Assembly (NCBI GenBank): GCA_963818505.1 | Contig: CAWFSJ010000005.1 | Span: 1,054,001-1,118,000 of the forward strand | Source: JADKAV01 sp963818505 | GTDB lineage: Bacteria; Actinomycetota; Actinomycetes; S36-B12; UBA10799 | Reading direction: 5' to 3' | Length of the DNA: 64,000 nt | Part shown: in pieces, positions 16,473 through 25,532 of the stretch | Numbering within the stretch: position 1 is the first letter of the stretch | Layout of the letters: each line of letters opens with the position of its first letter | Notes under the pieces: generated by a model | The model's input: only the letters and a program-made list of their open reading frames with translations | Database searches by the model: none | Told to the model about the DNA's origin: nothing | Made by a program: the position numbers and the translations under genes

Positions 16473-16826
16473 ATGACCGTCAACCAGGACCCGCTGAAGG
16501 TCGGGGGCACCCCCGATCCTGAGGCGTACGTAAAGGCTCAGCGCAGCCCGCAGTTCCAGGAGTTGCGCAAGCGCTACCGCGGCTTCTCGTTCCCGATGAC
16601 CGTGGCCTTCCTCGTGTGGTACTTCATGTTCGTCTTCGCGGCCGTCTTCGCTCCGGCGTGGATGGCTGAACCGGTATGGGGCAACATCAACCGCGGCCTT
16701 GTCTTCGGGTTGCTGCAGTTCGTCTCCACCGGACTCATCACGTTCCTCTACGTGCGCCACGCCAACCGCAAACTCGACCCCCTGGCCACCGAGATCCGTG
16801 AGGATCTGGAAGGAGCCCACTCATGA
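16473..16826 (+). CDS. DUF485 small membrane protein, ActP partner (YjcH-like)
   Basis: The 117-residue protein has two membrane helices (about 40-62 and 75-100) and the DUF485 pattern: SPQFQELRKRYRGFSFP before helix 1, and a VRHANRKLDPLATEIRE tail. In many bacteria this family lies directly before actP and is thought to be a partner of the acetate symporter. ATG 16473 is chosen from AAGGCAGG upstream and the usual family length; an earlier in-frame GTG would add a low-quality Arg/Pro stretch. Its stop overlaps the actP start by 4 bp (ATGA), so translation is coupled. Confidence 0.9.
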   Translation: MTVNQDPLKVGGTPDPEAYVKAQRSPQFQELRKRYRGFSFPMTVAFLVWYFMFVFAAVFAPAWMAEPVWGNINRGLVFGLLQFVSTGLITFLYVRHANRKLDPLATEIREDLEGAHS

Positions 16827-18442
16827 ACGCCACCGCAGGCAGCCCCGCTGTCAACATGGCCATCTTCGTCGCGTTCGTCGCCGTGACGATGATCATCGTG
16901 ATCAGGGCCTCGCGCCAGAACAAGACGGCCTCGGACTACTACACCGGCGGCCGCTCTTTCACCGGTGGCCAGAACGGAACAGCGATCGCAGGCGACTACC
17001 TGTCGGCCGCCAGCTTCCTCGGAATCACCGGCGCAATTGCGCTGACCGGCTTCGACGGGTTCCTCTACTCGATCGGCTTCCTGGTCGCATGGCTGGTGGC
17101 CTTGCTGCTGGTCGCTGAACTACTGCGCAACACAGGCAAGTTCACGATGGCCGACGTGCTGGCCTTCCGCATGCGGCAACGACCCGTACGCATGGCCGCG
17201 GCCATCTCGACGCTTGCCGTGTCGTTCTTCTACCTGCTCGCCCAGATGGCCGGCGCCGGCGGTCTGGTGAGCCTGCTCATGGGCATCACCGGCAATGTCG
17301 GCCAGTCCCTGACCATCGCGGTCGTGGGCATCCTGATGATCGTCTACGTCCTCGTCGGAGGAATGAAGGGCACGACCTGGGTGCAGATCATCAAGGCGGT
17401 CCTGCTGATCGCCGGCGCTGCGCTCATGACGCTGTGGGTCTTGAGCAAGTACGGGTTCAGCCTGTCCGACCTGATGGGTGCCGCTGCTGGCAACAGCCCG
17501 CTGGGCGAGAAACTGCTGGCTCCGGGCGCCAAGTACGGTGTGACCACCTTGACCAAGGTCGACTTCATCTCGCTGTCGATGGCCCTGGTGCTCGGCACCG
17601 CCGGCCTGCCGCACGTGCTGATGCGCTTCTACACCGTCCCGACCTCGAAAGAGGCCCGCAAGTCGGTGGTCTGGGCGATCAGCCTGATCGGTCTGTTCTA
17701 CCTGTTCAGCCTGGTGCTCGGCTTCGGCGCTGCGGCCCTGGTCGGCTCAGACGTGATCAAGGCCGCTCCCGGCGGGGCGAACTCCGCTGCGCCGCTGCTG
17801 GCCTACGAACTTGGTGGCACCCTGCTGCTGGGCTTCATCTCCGCGGTGGCCTTCGCCACGATCCTGGCGGTGGTCGCGGGCTTGACCATCACGGCCAGTG
17901 CTTCTTTCGCCCACGACGTCTACGCGAACTACATCAAGCGTGGTCAGGTCTCGGCTGACGCCGAGGTGCGGGTGGCCCGGATCGCGGCTGTTGCGATCGG
18001 TCTGGTCGCGATCGTCGGTGGCATCTTGGCCAAGGACCAGAACATCGCGTTCCTGGTGGCCCTGGCCTTCGCAGTCGCGGCTTCGGCCAACCTGCCCACG
18101 ATCCTGTACTCGCTGTTCTGGAAGAACTTCACCACCCGAGGTGCGCTGTGGAGCATCTACGGCGGGTTGATCAGCTCCATCACGCTGATCATCTTCTCGC
18201 CGGTGGTGTCGGGCAAACCGATCGTGGAAGCAACTGGCAAGAGCCCGTCGATGTTGCAGGGCGTGGACTTCCACTGGTTCCCGCTGGACAACCCCGGGCT
18301 GATCTCGATCCCGTTGGCGTTCTTCCTCGGATGGCTGGGCAGCGTCACCGACCCGGGCAAGTCCGACGCGGTGAAGTTCGCCGAGATGGAGGTCCGTTCC
18401 CTGAGCGGCGCCGGTGCCGAGAAGGCCACCGTCGCTCACTAG
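16823..18442 (+). CDS. actP: Cation/acetate symporter ActP (SSS family)
   Basis: The 539-residue protein has the thirteen or so membrane helices of the solute:sodium symporter family. Family signatures include the SDYYTGGRSFTGGQNG opening, AIAGDYLSAASFLGITG, and GTAGLPHVLMRFYTVP in the middle, typical of acetate permeases. It should import acetate and related short carboxylates with sodium or protons. It sits between the DUF485 partner (4-bp overlap) and acs, which activates the imported acetate, so uptake and use are genetically linked. A second symporter set with its own two-component system lies at 23.2-29.6 kb. Confidence 0.93.
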   Translation: MNATAGSPAVNMAIFVAFVAVTMIIVIRASRQNKTASDYYTGGRSFTGGQNGTAIAGDYLSAASFLGITGAIALTGFDGFLYSIGFLVAWLVALLLVAELLRNTGKFTMADVLAFRMRQRPVRMAAAISTLAVSFFYLLAQMAGAGGLVSLLMGITGNVGQSLTIAVVGILMIVYVLVGGMKGTTWVQIIKAVLLIAGAALMTLWVLSKYGFSLSDLMGAAAGNSPLGEKLLAPGAKYGVTTLTKVDFISLSMALVLGTAGLPHVLMRFYTVPTSKEARKSVVWAISLIGLFYLFSLVLGFGAAALVGSDVIKAAPGGANSAAPLLAYELGGTLLLGFISAVAFATILAVVAGLTITASASFAHDVYANYIKRGQVSADAEVRVARIAAVAIGLVAIVGGILAKDQNIAFLVALAFAVAASANLPTILYSLFWKNFTTRGALWSIYGGLISSITLIIFSPVVSGKPIVEATGKSPSMLQGVDFHWFPLDNPGLISIPLAFFLGWLGSVTDPGKSDAVKFAEMEVRSLSGAGAEKATVAH

Positions 18443-18446
18443 AAGC

Positions 18447-18489
18447 AGGCGTCCGGGTGGTGTGAGTTGGCCCCGCCACCCGGACGCCT
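18447..18489 (+). terminator. Perfect 14-bp stem-loop between actP and acs
   Basis: AGGCGTCCGGGTGG (18447-18460) pairs perfectly with CCACCCGGACGCCT (18476-18489) around a 15-nt loop. It begins 4 bp after the actP stop. Only a TT follows, so it may terminate incompletely or protect the actP transcript 3' end, giving different levels of actP and acs. Confidence 0.7.
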
Positions 18490-18544
18490 TACGACCCGCC
18501 TCAGCCCAGAACCCTGACCCTTGACCAACCAGAAAGGCCCGACC

Positions 18545-20488
18545 ATGACCGACACCCTGGCTAACCTCGCCTCCGAGACCCGCAGCTTCGCGCCCACGCC
18601 GGAGTTCGCCGCCCAGGCGAACGCGACCGCGCAGATGTACGACCGCGCCGATGCTGACTTCGAGGGCTTCTGGGCCGAACAGGCCGGTCGATTGGACTGG
18701 GACCGGCCGTGGGATCAGGTTCTGGATTGGTCCGACGCCCCCTTTGCGAAGTGGTTCGTCGGCGGCACCTTGAACGTCGCGTACAACTGCGTGGACAGGC
18801 ACGTGGATGCGGGACTCGGTTCGCGCACCGCGATCATCTTCGAACCGGAGGCGGGCAACACCGAGACCATCAGTTACGACGACCTCAAGCGCCGGGTCTC
18901 ACAGGCGGCCAATGCGCTGACTGACCTGGGCGTGCAGGCCGGCGACCGGGTGGCCATCTACATGCCGATGATCCCGCAGGCCGTGGTGTCCATGCTGGCG
19001 TGCGCGCGCATCGGAGCGATCCACTCGGTCGTGTTCGGCGGCTTCTCAGCAGAAGCGCTGCGCAGCCGGATCGATGACGCCCAGGCGAAGGTGGTGATCA
19101 CCACCGACGGGCAGTTCCGCCGCGGTTCGTCGATGCCACTCAAGCCTGCCGTTGACGAGGCGTTGGAGAACTGTCCGTCGGTGGAGCACGTGATAGTGGT
19201 GCGGCGAACCGGCGATGACGTGGCCTGGGATGAGGGCCGCGACCTCTGGTGGCACGACGTCGTGGCGGTCGCCTCCGACGTCCACGAACCGCAGGCTTTC
19301 GATGCCGAGCACCCGCTGTTCATCCTGTACACGTCCGGCACGACCGGAAAGCCCAAGGGCATCCTGCACACATCCGGCGGGTATCTGACCCAGGCCGCCT
19401 ACACGCACTTCAACGTCTTCGACCTCAAGCCGGAGACTGACGTTTACTGGTGCACCGCGGACATCGGCTGGGTGACCGGGCACAGCTACATCGTGTACGG
19501 GCCGCTGGCCAATGGGGCGACACAGGTGATCTACGAGGGCACGCCCGACACGCCACACAAGGGTCGCTGGTGGGAGATAGTGCAGAAGCACAAGGTGTCG
19601 CTCCTGTACACCGCGCCCACGGCGATCCGCACCTTCATGAAATGGGGCGCGGAGATCCCGGGCCAGTACGACCTGTCGTCTCTTCGGCTGCTCGGTTCGG
19701 TCGGTGAGCCGATCAATCCGGAGGCCTGGATGTGGTACCGCTCGGTGATCGGCGGCGACCGCTGCCCGATCGTGGACACCTGGTGGCAGACCGAGACCGG
19801 CGCGATGATGATCAGCCCGCTGCCCGGTGTGACCGCGTGCAAGCCCGGTTCAGCGATGCGCGCCCTGCCCGGCATCGGCGCAGCGGTGGTCGACGACCTC
19901 GGTGAACCGGTTGGCCCCGGAGGCGGTGGGTATCTGGTCCTGACCAAGCCGTGGCCGAGCATGCTGCGCGGGATCTGGGGCGACCCGCAGCGCTACAAGG
20001 ACACCTACTGGCTGCGCTGGCCGCAGTACTACTTCGCAGGCGACGGCGCGAAGCTCGACGAGGACGGCGCGGTGTGGTTGCTCGGCCGGGTCGACGACGT
20101 GATGAACGTATCGGGTCACCGCATCTCCACCACGGAGGTGGAGTCGGCGCTGGTCTCGCACCCCGCTGTGGCGGAGGCGGCAGTGGTGGGTGCCACTGAT
20201 GAGACGACCGGGCAGGGCATCGTCGCATTCGTCATTCTGCGCGGCGACGCCGTCGACGGCCCGGACCTGGTGCAGGAACTGCGCAAGCACGTCGGCCACG
20301 AGATCGGTCCGATCGCCAAACCGCGCCAGATCATGGTGGTGCCGGAACTTCCGAAGACACGGTCCGGGAAGATCATGCGGCGGCTGTTGCGCGATGTGGC
20401 AGAGAACCGGTCGCTTGGCGATGTCACAACCTTGGCCGACGCGTCGGTGATGAACCTGATTCAGCAGGGCTTGGGTTCGGGGAGCTGA
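18545..20488 (+). CDS. acs: Acetyl-CoA synthetase (AMP-forming)
   Basis: The 647-residue enzyme makes acetyl-CoA from acetate, ATP and CoA through acetyl-AMP, in the cytoplasm. Seen are the AMP-binding P-loop YTSGTTGKPKG (from residue 262), the WCTADIGWVTGHSY block, the DTWWQTETGAMM motif, and near the C-terminus PKTRSGKIMRR with the lysine at residue 609. That lysine is the one acetylated by Pat-type enzymes in other bacteria, so post-translational control is plausible. ATG 18545 follows AGAAAGG by 7 nt; a TTG at 18521 is less likely. The gene follows actP after a stem-loop. Confidence 0.96.
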   Translation: MTDTLANLASETRSFAPTPEFAAQANATAQMYDRADADFEGFWAEQAGRLDWDRPWDQVLDWSDAPFAKWFVGGTLNVAYNCVDRHVDAGLGSRTAIIFEPEAGNTETISYDDLKRRVSQAANALTDLGVQAGDRVAIYMPMIPQAVVSMLACARIGAIHSVVFGGFSAEALRSRIDDAQAKVVITTDGQFRRGSSMPLKPAVDEALENCPSVEHVIVVRRTGDDVAWDEGRDLWWHDVVAVASDVHEPQAFDAEHPLFILYTSGTTGKPKGILHTSGGYLTQAAYTHFNVFDLKPETDVYWCTADIGWVTGHSYIVYGPLANGATQVIYEGTPDTPHKGRWWEIVQKHKVSLLYTAPTAIRTFMKWGAEIPGQYDLSSLRLLGSVGEPINPEAWMWYRSVIGGDRCPIVDTWWQTETGAMMISPLPGVTACKPGSAMRALPGIGAAVVDDLGEPVGPGGGGYLVLTKPWPSMLRGIWGDPQRYKDTYWLRWPQYYFAGDGAKLDEDGAVWLLGRVDDVMNVSGHRISTTEVESALVSHPAVAEAAVVGATDETTGQGIVAFVILRGDAVDGPDLVQELRKHVGHEIGPIAKPRQIMVVPELPKTRSGKIMRRLLRDVAENRSLGDVTTLADASVMNLIQQGLGSGS

Positions 20489-20521
20489 TGCTGGCGGGGG
20501 ATGCGGGGTACGACACGCCCC

Positions 20522-21559
20522 TCAGCCGAGCAACGCCTCGTATCCCTCTAGCGCCTGCATGTCTCGCCCGCGCAGCCAGCCCAAGGAACCGATGCGGGCG
20601 GCTTGGGCGTAGGTGAACTTCGCGATCGACAGCACCCGCGCATCATCGCCTGGCACCGCACCAGCCGCCAGCAAGTCGTCGTGACGCTGCACGTTGCGCG
20701 CGCGCCAGCGTTCGACATGCGGCAATGCGGCCAAGTGGTCGCTCTTCTGCAGATTCGCGCTGCCGCTGGCCAGTACCAGATTCGTCGGTGAGTCAATGGG
20801 GAACTTCGCCCACGGGATGAAGTGATCGACGTGTGAGGTCGCGACCTCGAGCGGCCGACCGGTGTAGAAGCAGCGGCCCTCCTGCAGGTCGAGCAGCACC
20901 GGCGCGAGGGCGTGCACCGCTGAACGGTTGGCTCCGAACAGGAACTCCTCCAGGTCATGGCCGGCGCCCAGTTCCGGGTTGTGCCTGCGCACGTAGTCGG
21001 CCCAGCCGGTCCTCGCCGAGGAGACGATCAGCGACCGGAAGCGGCGCAGGCATGCCGACACCCCGGGGCGCAAACTGATGGCGCCCTGCTGGATCCGCGT
21101 GGGGTACAGGAAATTGTCGGGGTCGTCCGGATCGGGCTTCTCGCGGCCTATGGTCTGTAGCTTCATCAGCGGCATCTGGCGCACGCGTTGGGTCGCCTCC
21201 CGCAGGATGTCCTCCGGCAGCGAGCGGTAGGCGTCGGACCGATCGGGGTTGTCGGTGGCGGATCGTGCCCGCATCACCGTTCGCAGAATGGCGGCCTCCC
21301 TGCCTGTGTTCTGACGAAGGGGGTGTTGAACACCCGGGTAGTTGCGCACGTGGGTCCAATAGAGACGCAGGAACTGCTCGCCGAGGTCCCGGACGGCTAC
21401 GGGCTGTTCGCGCTCGTCGTCGAATCCCTGCTCGACGGCCACGTTGCACAGGGCGATCAACAGTGCGTACTTGTAGGTCGCGACGAAACTGCCCGAATCC
21501 AGCAGCCGTTGGACCCGCTCGATGAACTCCAGTTGGAACTGTGCGGAGGGCTGCGTCAA
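20522..21559 (-). CDS. HNH endonuclease-domain protein coupled to a HIT gene
   Basis: The 345-residue protein has a helical N-terminal two thirds (ERVQRLL, ATYKYALLIAL, FLRLYWTHVRNYP) and an HNH domain near 240-300. The HNH part reads GRCFYTGRPL, SHVDHFIPW, then N-L-V-L-A and N-x-x-K. The DH pair, the Asn and the distal N-x-x-K are present, but only one Cys of the usual zinc pairs is seen. Nuclease activity is therefore likely but the zinc site may be absent. The TTG start at 21559 overlaps the HIT stop (TTGA), with GGGAG 6 nt upstream. This coupling means the two products are made together. It may be a defence or DNA-repair unit; the role is unknown. Confidence 0.72.
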   Translation of the reverse strand: MTQPSAQFQLEFIERVQRLLDSGSFVATYKYALLIALCNVAVEQGFDDEREQPVAVRDLGEQFLRLYWTHVRNYPGVQHPLRQNTGREAAILRTVMRARSATDNPDRSDAYRSLPEDILREATQRVRQMPLMKLQTIGREKPDPDDPDNFLYPTRIQQGAISLRPGVSACLRRFRSLIVSSARTGWADYVRRHNPELGAGHDLEEFLFGANRSAVHALAPVLLDLQEGRCFYTGRPLEVATSHVDHFIPWAKFPIDSPTNLVLASGSANLQKSDHLAALPHVERWRARNVQRHDDLLAAGAVPGDDARVLSIAKFTYAQAARIGSLGWLRGRDMQALEGYEALLG

Positions 21560-21966
21560 GGTGACTCCCAGTTCCCCTTGCCCATCACCGCGTGCCGGAT
21601 GCCGCCGCGTGGATCGCGCACGTCGCCGGTGAAGCGGGGGATCACGTGGATGTGCAGGTGGAAGACGGTCTGGCCGGCCGCGGCCCCCTCGTTGAATCCG
21701 ACGTTGAACCCGTCCGGCTGCAGTGCGTCTCGCAGCCGGTCCTTGACCTGCGACATCAATGCGAGCAATGCGGCGCGCTCGTCGGGCGTCGTGCTGTCCC
21801 AGGTCGCGACGATCCGGCGGGGGATCACCAACGAATGGCCGGGGGAGACCGGGAAGTTGTCTCGGATCGCGAAGGCGAGGTCGTTGGCCGCGATCCACTT
21901 GTCTTCAGGCACGTGGGTGAACACGCTGCCCCCGTCGGATCCCATGCGCTCAGGGTGCCAGAACAC
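21556..21966 (-). CDS. HIT-family nucleotide hydrolase/transferase
   Basis: The 136-residue protein is a single HIT domain. The histidine triad is His103, His105 and His107 in FHLHIHVIPR, preceded by GFNVGFNEG and the N-terminal HVPEDKWIAANDLAFAI and GHSLVIPRR blocks. HIT enzymes cleave nucleotidyl phosphoramidates, dinucleoside polyphosphates or nucleotide adducts. The start could also be the internal Met8. It lies upstream of, and overlaps by 4 bp, the HNH gene, suggesting a joint function on nucleic acids or nucleotide signals. That link is inferred. Confidence 0.88.
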   Translation of the reverse strand: MFWHPERMGSDGGSVFTHVPEDKWIAANDLAFAIRDNFPVSPGHSLVIPRRIVATWDSTTPDERAALLALMSQVKDRLRDALQPDGFNVGFNEGAAAGQTVFHLHIHVIPRFTGDVRDPRGGIRHAVMGKGNWESP

Positions 21967-22105
21967 GCGGTCTGGTTGTGGGGGACTGGGGCTGGCGGCT
22001 CGGGGACGGTGGCGCCGCGACGTTGGAGAATAGGGCGGGTGGTCAAGCCGGGGTGGTCAAGCCGCGCGGGAGCCCAACCGGGGCGCCTTCGCGTTGGGCG
22101 ACAGC

Positions 22106-23101
22106 TCATTTCGCGAGCGGCGCCAGCCATTCTTTGTACTCGAACAGATCCGAGCCGGTGAGGTCCCAGCTCTGGAAGATCCCGGGTGGCTGCAGTGTGT
22201 CGCTGCAGAATCCGCTTTGTGTCAGGCCCACCTTCCCGAAGAGGACATACGGCGGCTCGCGGTTGGTCCAGGGCTGTCCGGTGTAGGTGGAAGGGATAGT
22301 GCCGGGTTTGTTACTGGCCGAGGGGCACTTGAGGGTGTTCAAGTACAGGGGCAGGACGTAGTCGAAGGAACCGGACTGCGATCCGCAGTTGACCGGGATC
22401 GTCACGGGCCCATCGCGGGTCACGCGGAACTGGTAATTGGCCGGCTCGCGTTTCACCCGGCTGGGCACCGAGATCGTGCCCTCACCCTTGAGGTCGGCGG
22501 CCGTAAAGGTCCCGCTGGCGGTGATCGTGCAGCTCCCCTGCAACTCGACCTGCCAGGCGAGATTGGCCGAGACGAGGTTGTAGGTGGGAAGACCTGTGCT
22601 GCTGGCGTCGTTGTACTCGAACCGGACTTCCCCGCTCCAGAGAGACTCGGCGCCCTGGCCGACCGCCTGGCTGCCGATGAATCCGGTCACCACCTTGGGC
22701 AACAGCGGGTCGAGGTCCGGCAGCTTCACCCGTACCTTCTTCTGCGGCGACTTGGCCTTCCCCGCTTGGGCGCGCAGCCTGATCAGCTCAGCCAACGGTC
22801 CGGCCTGGGCCCGTGATGATCCAAGCCGCAGGTCCTCGATCGAAACCCGCCAGCGGGCCCGTGGTGTCCCCTGCCCGGCGGCCTTCGTTCGGGTCTGCCC
22901 GATGGTGACCCACCGACCGCCGTCCAGTTGCTGCAATTGTGCGCGCCGTCCGACCGGTCCGGGGACAAGCGCCCAGGCGCGGATCTGCTCACCCTTGACC
23001 GAGACCTCGAAACCGCGGATCGGGTCGGTTCTGGCGTGGGCGGGTGCCACCGACACGGCCAGTCCGGTGGCCAAGGTGAGCGCTGCCAGGGATCGGTACA
23101 T
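22106..23101 (-). CDS. Secreted beta-rich protein of unknown function (paralogue A)
   Basis: The 331-residue protein has a signal peptide (about 1-24, ending AHA) and a beta-rich body without recognisable catalytic motifs. Residues about 150-250 resemble part of the secreted protein at 30763-31635: LWSGEVRFEYN then TG, a G-x-CT-x-x-A strand, and TAADLKGEGTISV. It has four cysteines, which probably form disulfides outside the cell. ATG 23101 follows CGGGAG. The start is divergent from the sensor kinase gene, 110 bp away. I do not recognise the family. Confidence 0.7.
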   Translation of the reverse strand: MYRSLAALTLATGLAVSVAPAHARTDPIRGFEVSVKGEQIRAWALVPGPVGRRAQLQQLDGGRWVTIGQTRTKAAGQGTPRARWRVSIEDLRLGSSRAQAGPLAELIRLRAQAGKAKSPQKKVRVKLPDLDPLLPKVVTGFIGSQAVGQGAESLWSGEVRFEYNDASSTGLPTYNLVSANLAWQVELQGSCTITASGTFTAADLKGEGTISVPSRVKREPANYQFRVTRDGPVTIPVNCGSQSGSFDYVLPLYLNTLKCPSASNKPGTIPSTYTGQPWTNREPPYVLFGKVGLTQSGFCSDTLQPPGIFQSWDLTGSDLFEYKEWLAPLAK

Positions 23102-23211
23102 GAGAACTCCCGACGTCGAAGGACTTCAGAGTAGGACCGCGGATCCCATCCGGCAATGCCGCGCGCGAGGACACACCCCACCGGAGCCGAGAACTTCGCT
23201 AGTTTCACACC

Positions 23212-24387
23212 ATGGACCCCTGGGTGCTGGCACTGGCGGCAATCGCCGGCGCCATTGTGCTCGGCGTACTCATCGCCGGGTGGGTCCGCGGTCGCGCCCG
23301 GATGGGGACCGAGTCGCAGATGGCGACCTACCGGACCCTGCACATCGCGAGCCTCGCCGCGCCCGCATTGCGCTCGGGACTCACGCAGGCCGGCGCCCAG
23401 CGCAGTGTCAAGCACCTTCGTAGCCTGCTGGGCGTGGAAGCGCTGGCCATCACCGACGGGGTCAGCACTCTGGCCTGGGATGGCATCGGCGACAAGCAGC
23501 GCGACGTCGCCGCCGAGCACGCGCGCCCGGCGCTGGATTCCGGCTCATCGGTGGTGCTGTCTGACGAACGCGCTCGTGAGGTCAGCCAGATGTACCGCTC
23601 AGCGATCGCCGCCCCGTTGACGTCCGAGGACCTGGTGATCGGCGCGCTGGTCGCCTATTCGAAGACCCCGGCGGGTCCGGCCATGATCCGCGCGGTGGAG
23701 GAGGTAGCGGCGTTCACCTCGGGGCAGCTCGACCTCGCCGAACTCGACCGGACCCGCGCTCGCAGTGCCGAGGCGGAAGTTCGGGTCCTGCGCGCCCAGA
23801 TCTCGCCGCACTTCATCTTCAACTCCCTCACCGCAATCGCCTCGTTCGTGCGCACCGACCCCGATCGTGCCCGCGAGCTGCTGCTGGATTTCGCGGAGTT
23901 CACCCGCTACAGCTTCCGCTCGCATGGCCGGTACACGGCGCTGGCCGAAGAACTGCGATCCGTCGAGCAGTACCTGCTGCTGGAGCAGGCGCGCTTCGGC
24001 GACCGTCTGCAGGTGAGGCTTCGGGTGGACCCGGAGGTGTTGAGCGTGCGCATCCCGTTCCTGTGCATCCAGCCGCTGGTTGAGAACGCCGTGCGGCATG
24101 GTCTGGAGAACCGTGATGCTCCGGGAACGGTCAGCATCACCGCCATCGAGCGCGGGCCGGACTGCTGGATCAGCGTGGAGGATGACGGCGTGGGCAACGA
24201 CCCGGACGTGATCCGCCGCAGCCTGTCCGGTGAGCCCGGTGACCATGTGGGACTGGCCAACGTCGACGAGCGGTTGCGGCAGGCGTTCGGTGACGACCAC
24301 GGCCTGGTCGTGGAGACCGCGCCCATGGCTGGGACGAAAGTGACCATGCGCATTCCCAAGTTCGCGGATGCGGTGACCGATGTCTGA
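23212..24387 (+). CDS. LytS/YehU-type sensor histidine kinase
   Basis: The 391-residue kinase has one N-terminal membrane helix (about 5-24), a GAF-like segment (about 60-170) and a His_kinase domain. The phospho-acceptor is His200 in ISPHFIFNSL, followed by the family pattern YSFRSHGRYTALAEEL, PLVENAVRHGLEN and the ATP-binding DDGVGNDP and GLANVDERL. With one membrane helix and a cytoplasmic GAF-like part, it probably senses an internal or membrane signal. It overlaps the LytTR regulator gene by 8 bp. Being upstream of a symporter operon suggests control of carboxylate uptake, as with BtsS/BtsR-type systems; that is inferred. Confidence 0.9.
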   Translation: MDPWVLALAAIAGAIVLGVLIAGWVRGRARMGTESQMATYRTLHIASLAAPALRSGLTQAGAQRSVKHLRSLLGVEALAITDGVSTLAWDGIGDKQRDVAAEHARPALDSGSSVVLSDERAREVSQMYRSAIAAPLTSEDLVIGALVAYSKTPAGPAMIRAVEEVAAFTSGQLDLAELDRTRARSAEAEVRVLRAQISPHFIFNSLTAIASFVRTDPDRARELLLDFAEFTRYSFRSHGRYTALAEELRSVEQYLLLEQARFGDRLQVRLRVDPEVLSVRIPFLCIQPLVENAVRHGLENRDAPGTVSITAIERGPDCWISVEDDGVGNDPDVIRRSLSGEPGDHVGLANVDERLRQAFGDDHGLVVETAPMAGTKVTMRIPKFADAVTDV

Positions 24388-25132
24388 GGGCCTGATCGTG
24401 GTCGCTGTGGACGACGAGGAACCGGCGCTGGCCGAGTTGACCTACCTGCTGGCCCGCACGCCGGGAATCGCCCAGGTCCGTACCGCCAGCACCGCCACCG
24501 ACGCTCTGGAACTGCTGAACGCCGACGATGTGGACGCCGTCTTCCTGGACATCCGGATGCCCGGAATGGACGGTCTGGCACTGGCCCGCGTGATCGGCCG
24601 CTTCTCCACACCTGTGCCGGTCGTCTTCGTCACCGCGTACGACTCCCACGCCGTGGATGCCTTCGACATCGCTGCTGTGGACTACCTGCTCAAGCCCATC
24701 CGCGCCGAACGCCTGGCCCAAGCCGTGGCCCGGGTGAAGCGCCAACTCGAGGCCGAGGTGCCCGAACCATCCGTGCGGGTGCCCGACGAGACCATCGCCG
24801 TCGAACTGGGTGGGGTGACCCGGTACGTCAAGCGCTCCGACATCGTGTACGTCGAGGCCCAGCGCGACTACGTGCGCCTGCACACCCGCGAGGCGGGGCA
24901 TCTGGTGCGGGTGTCACTGGCGTCTTTGGAGGAACGCTGGCAGGAGGCCGGGTTCCTGCGTGTACACCGGCGCTACCTGGTCAACGCCGGCTTCGTCGAG
25001 GGGTTGCGCACCGTCGGTGGCCGGATGAGCGTGGATCTCGGGGAGGGTCAGTCGGTGCCGGTGAGCCGCCGTTTCAGCGCTGCGGTCAGGGAGTCGCTGG
25101 TGGCGGGGCGCAGGCTGGAGCGGGAGCCGTGA
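24380..25132 (+). CDS. LytTR-family response regulator
   Basis: The 250-residue protein has a receiver domain (about 6-120) with the acidic pair DDEE, the phospho-acceptor Asp57 in FLDIRMPG, and the conserved Lys in YLLKPI. A LytTR DNA-binding domain (about 137-240) carries IVYVEAQRDYVRLHT, FLRVHRRYLVN and the final SRR. It is the partner of the preceding LytS-type kinase. Its targets are likely the symporter genes immediately downstream. LytTR binding-site pairs were not identified by eye. Confidence 0.93.
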   Translation: MSEGLIVVAVDDEEPALAELTYLLARTPGIAQVRTASTATDALELLNADDVDAVFLDIRMPGMDGLALARVIGRFSTPVPVVFVTAYDSHAVDAFDIAAVDYLLKPIRAERLAQAVARVKRQLEAEVPEPSVRVPDETIAVELGGVTRYVKRSDIVYVEAQRDYVRLHTREAGHLVRVSLASLEERWQEAGFLRVHRRYLVNAGFVEGLRTVGGRMSVDLGEGQSVPVSRRFSAAVRESLVAGRRLEREP

Positions 25133-25154
25133 GCAGTCGCGTCGGAGTGCGCGG

Positions 25155-25532
25155 ATGAAGCCTGAACCGCGACCCAAGCGCGTGGTCATCACAGGCCCAC
25201 GCCGCGATGTCCGGCGCCGGTCACCGCGCCCTGTGACTGATGAGATCGACGGCGAGACCGTCGTGGGCAAGGTGTATCTGCGCAGTCTGATCCGCACCCA
25301 ACTGCGGTTAGGACTGGCGACCGTGGCCGTGGTCGTGATCCCGTTGATAGCGATGCCGCTGCTGTTCGGGCTGTGGCCGCCGGCGCGTGAACTGCAGGCC
25401 GGACCGATGCCTCTGTGGTGGTTGCTTTTGGGCATCCTGGTCTATCCGGCGATCCTCGGGGTGGGCTGGTGGTACGCCCGGGCCGCCGACCGCAACGAGT
25501 CGCAGTTCACCGATCTGGTGGAGGGGCGATGA
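25155..25532 (+). CDS. Small two-helix membrane protein, symporter partner
   Basis: The 125-residue protein has a basic N-terminal tail and two membrane helices (about 55-75 and 88-108) followed by YARAADRNESQFTDLVE. The size, topology and place directly before an SSS symporter match the role of DUF485 proteins, though the sequence is not close to the DUF485 copy at 16473. Its stop overlaps the symporter start (ATGA). It is probably a subunit or stabiliser of that transporter. Confidence 0.75.
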   Translation: MKPEPRPKRVVITGPRRDVRRRSPRPVTDEIDGETVVGKVYLRSLIRTQLRLGLATVAVVVIPLIAMPLLFGLWPPARELQAGPMPLWWLLLGILVYPAILGVGWWYARAADRNESQFTDLVEGR

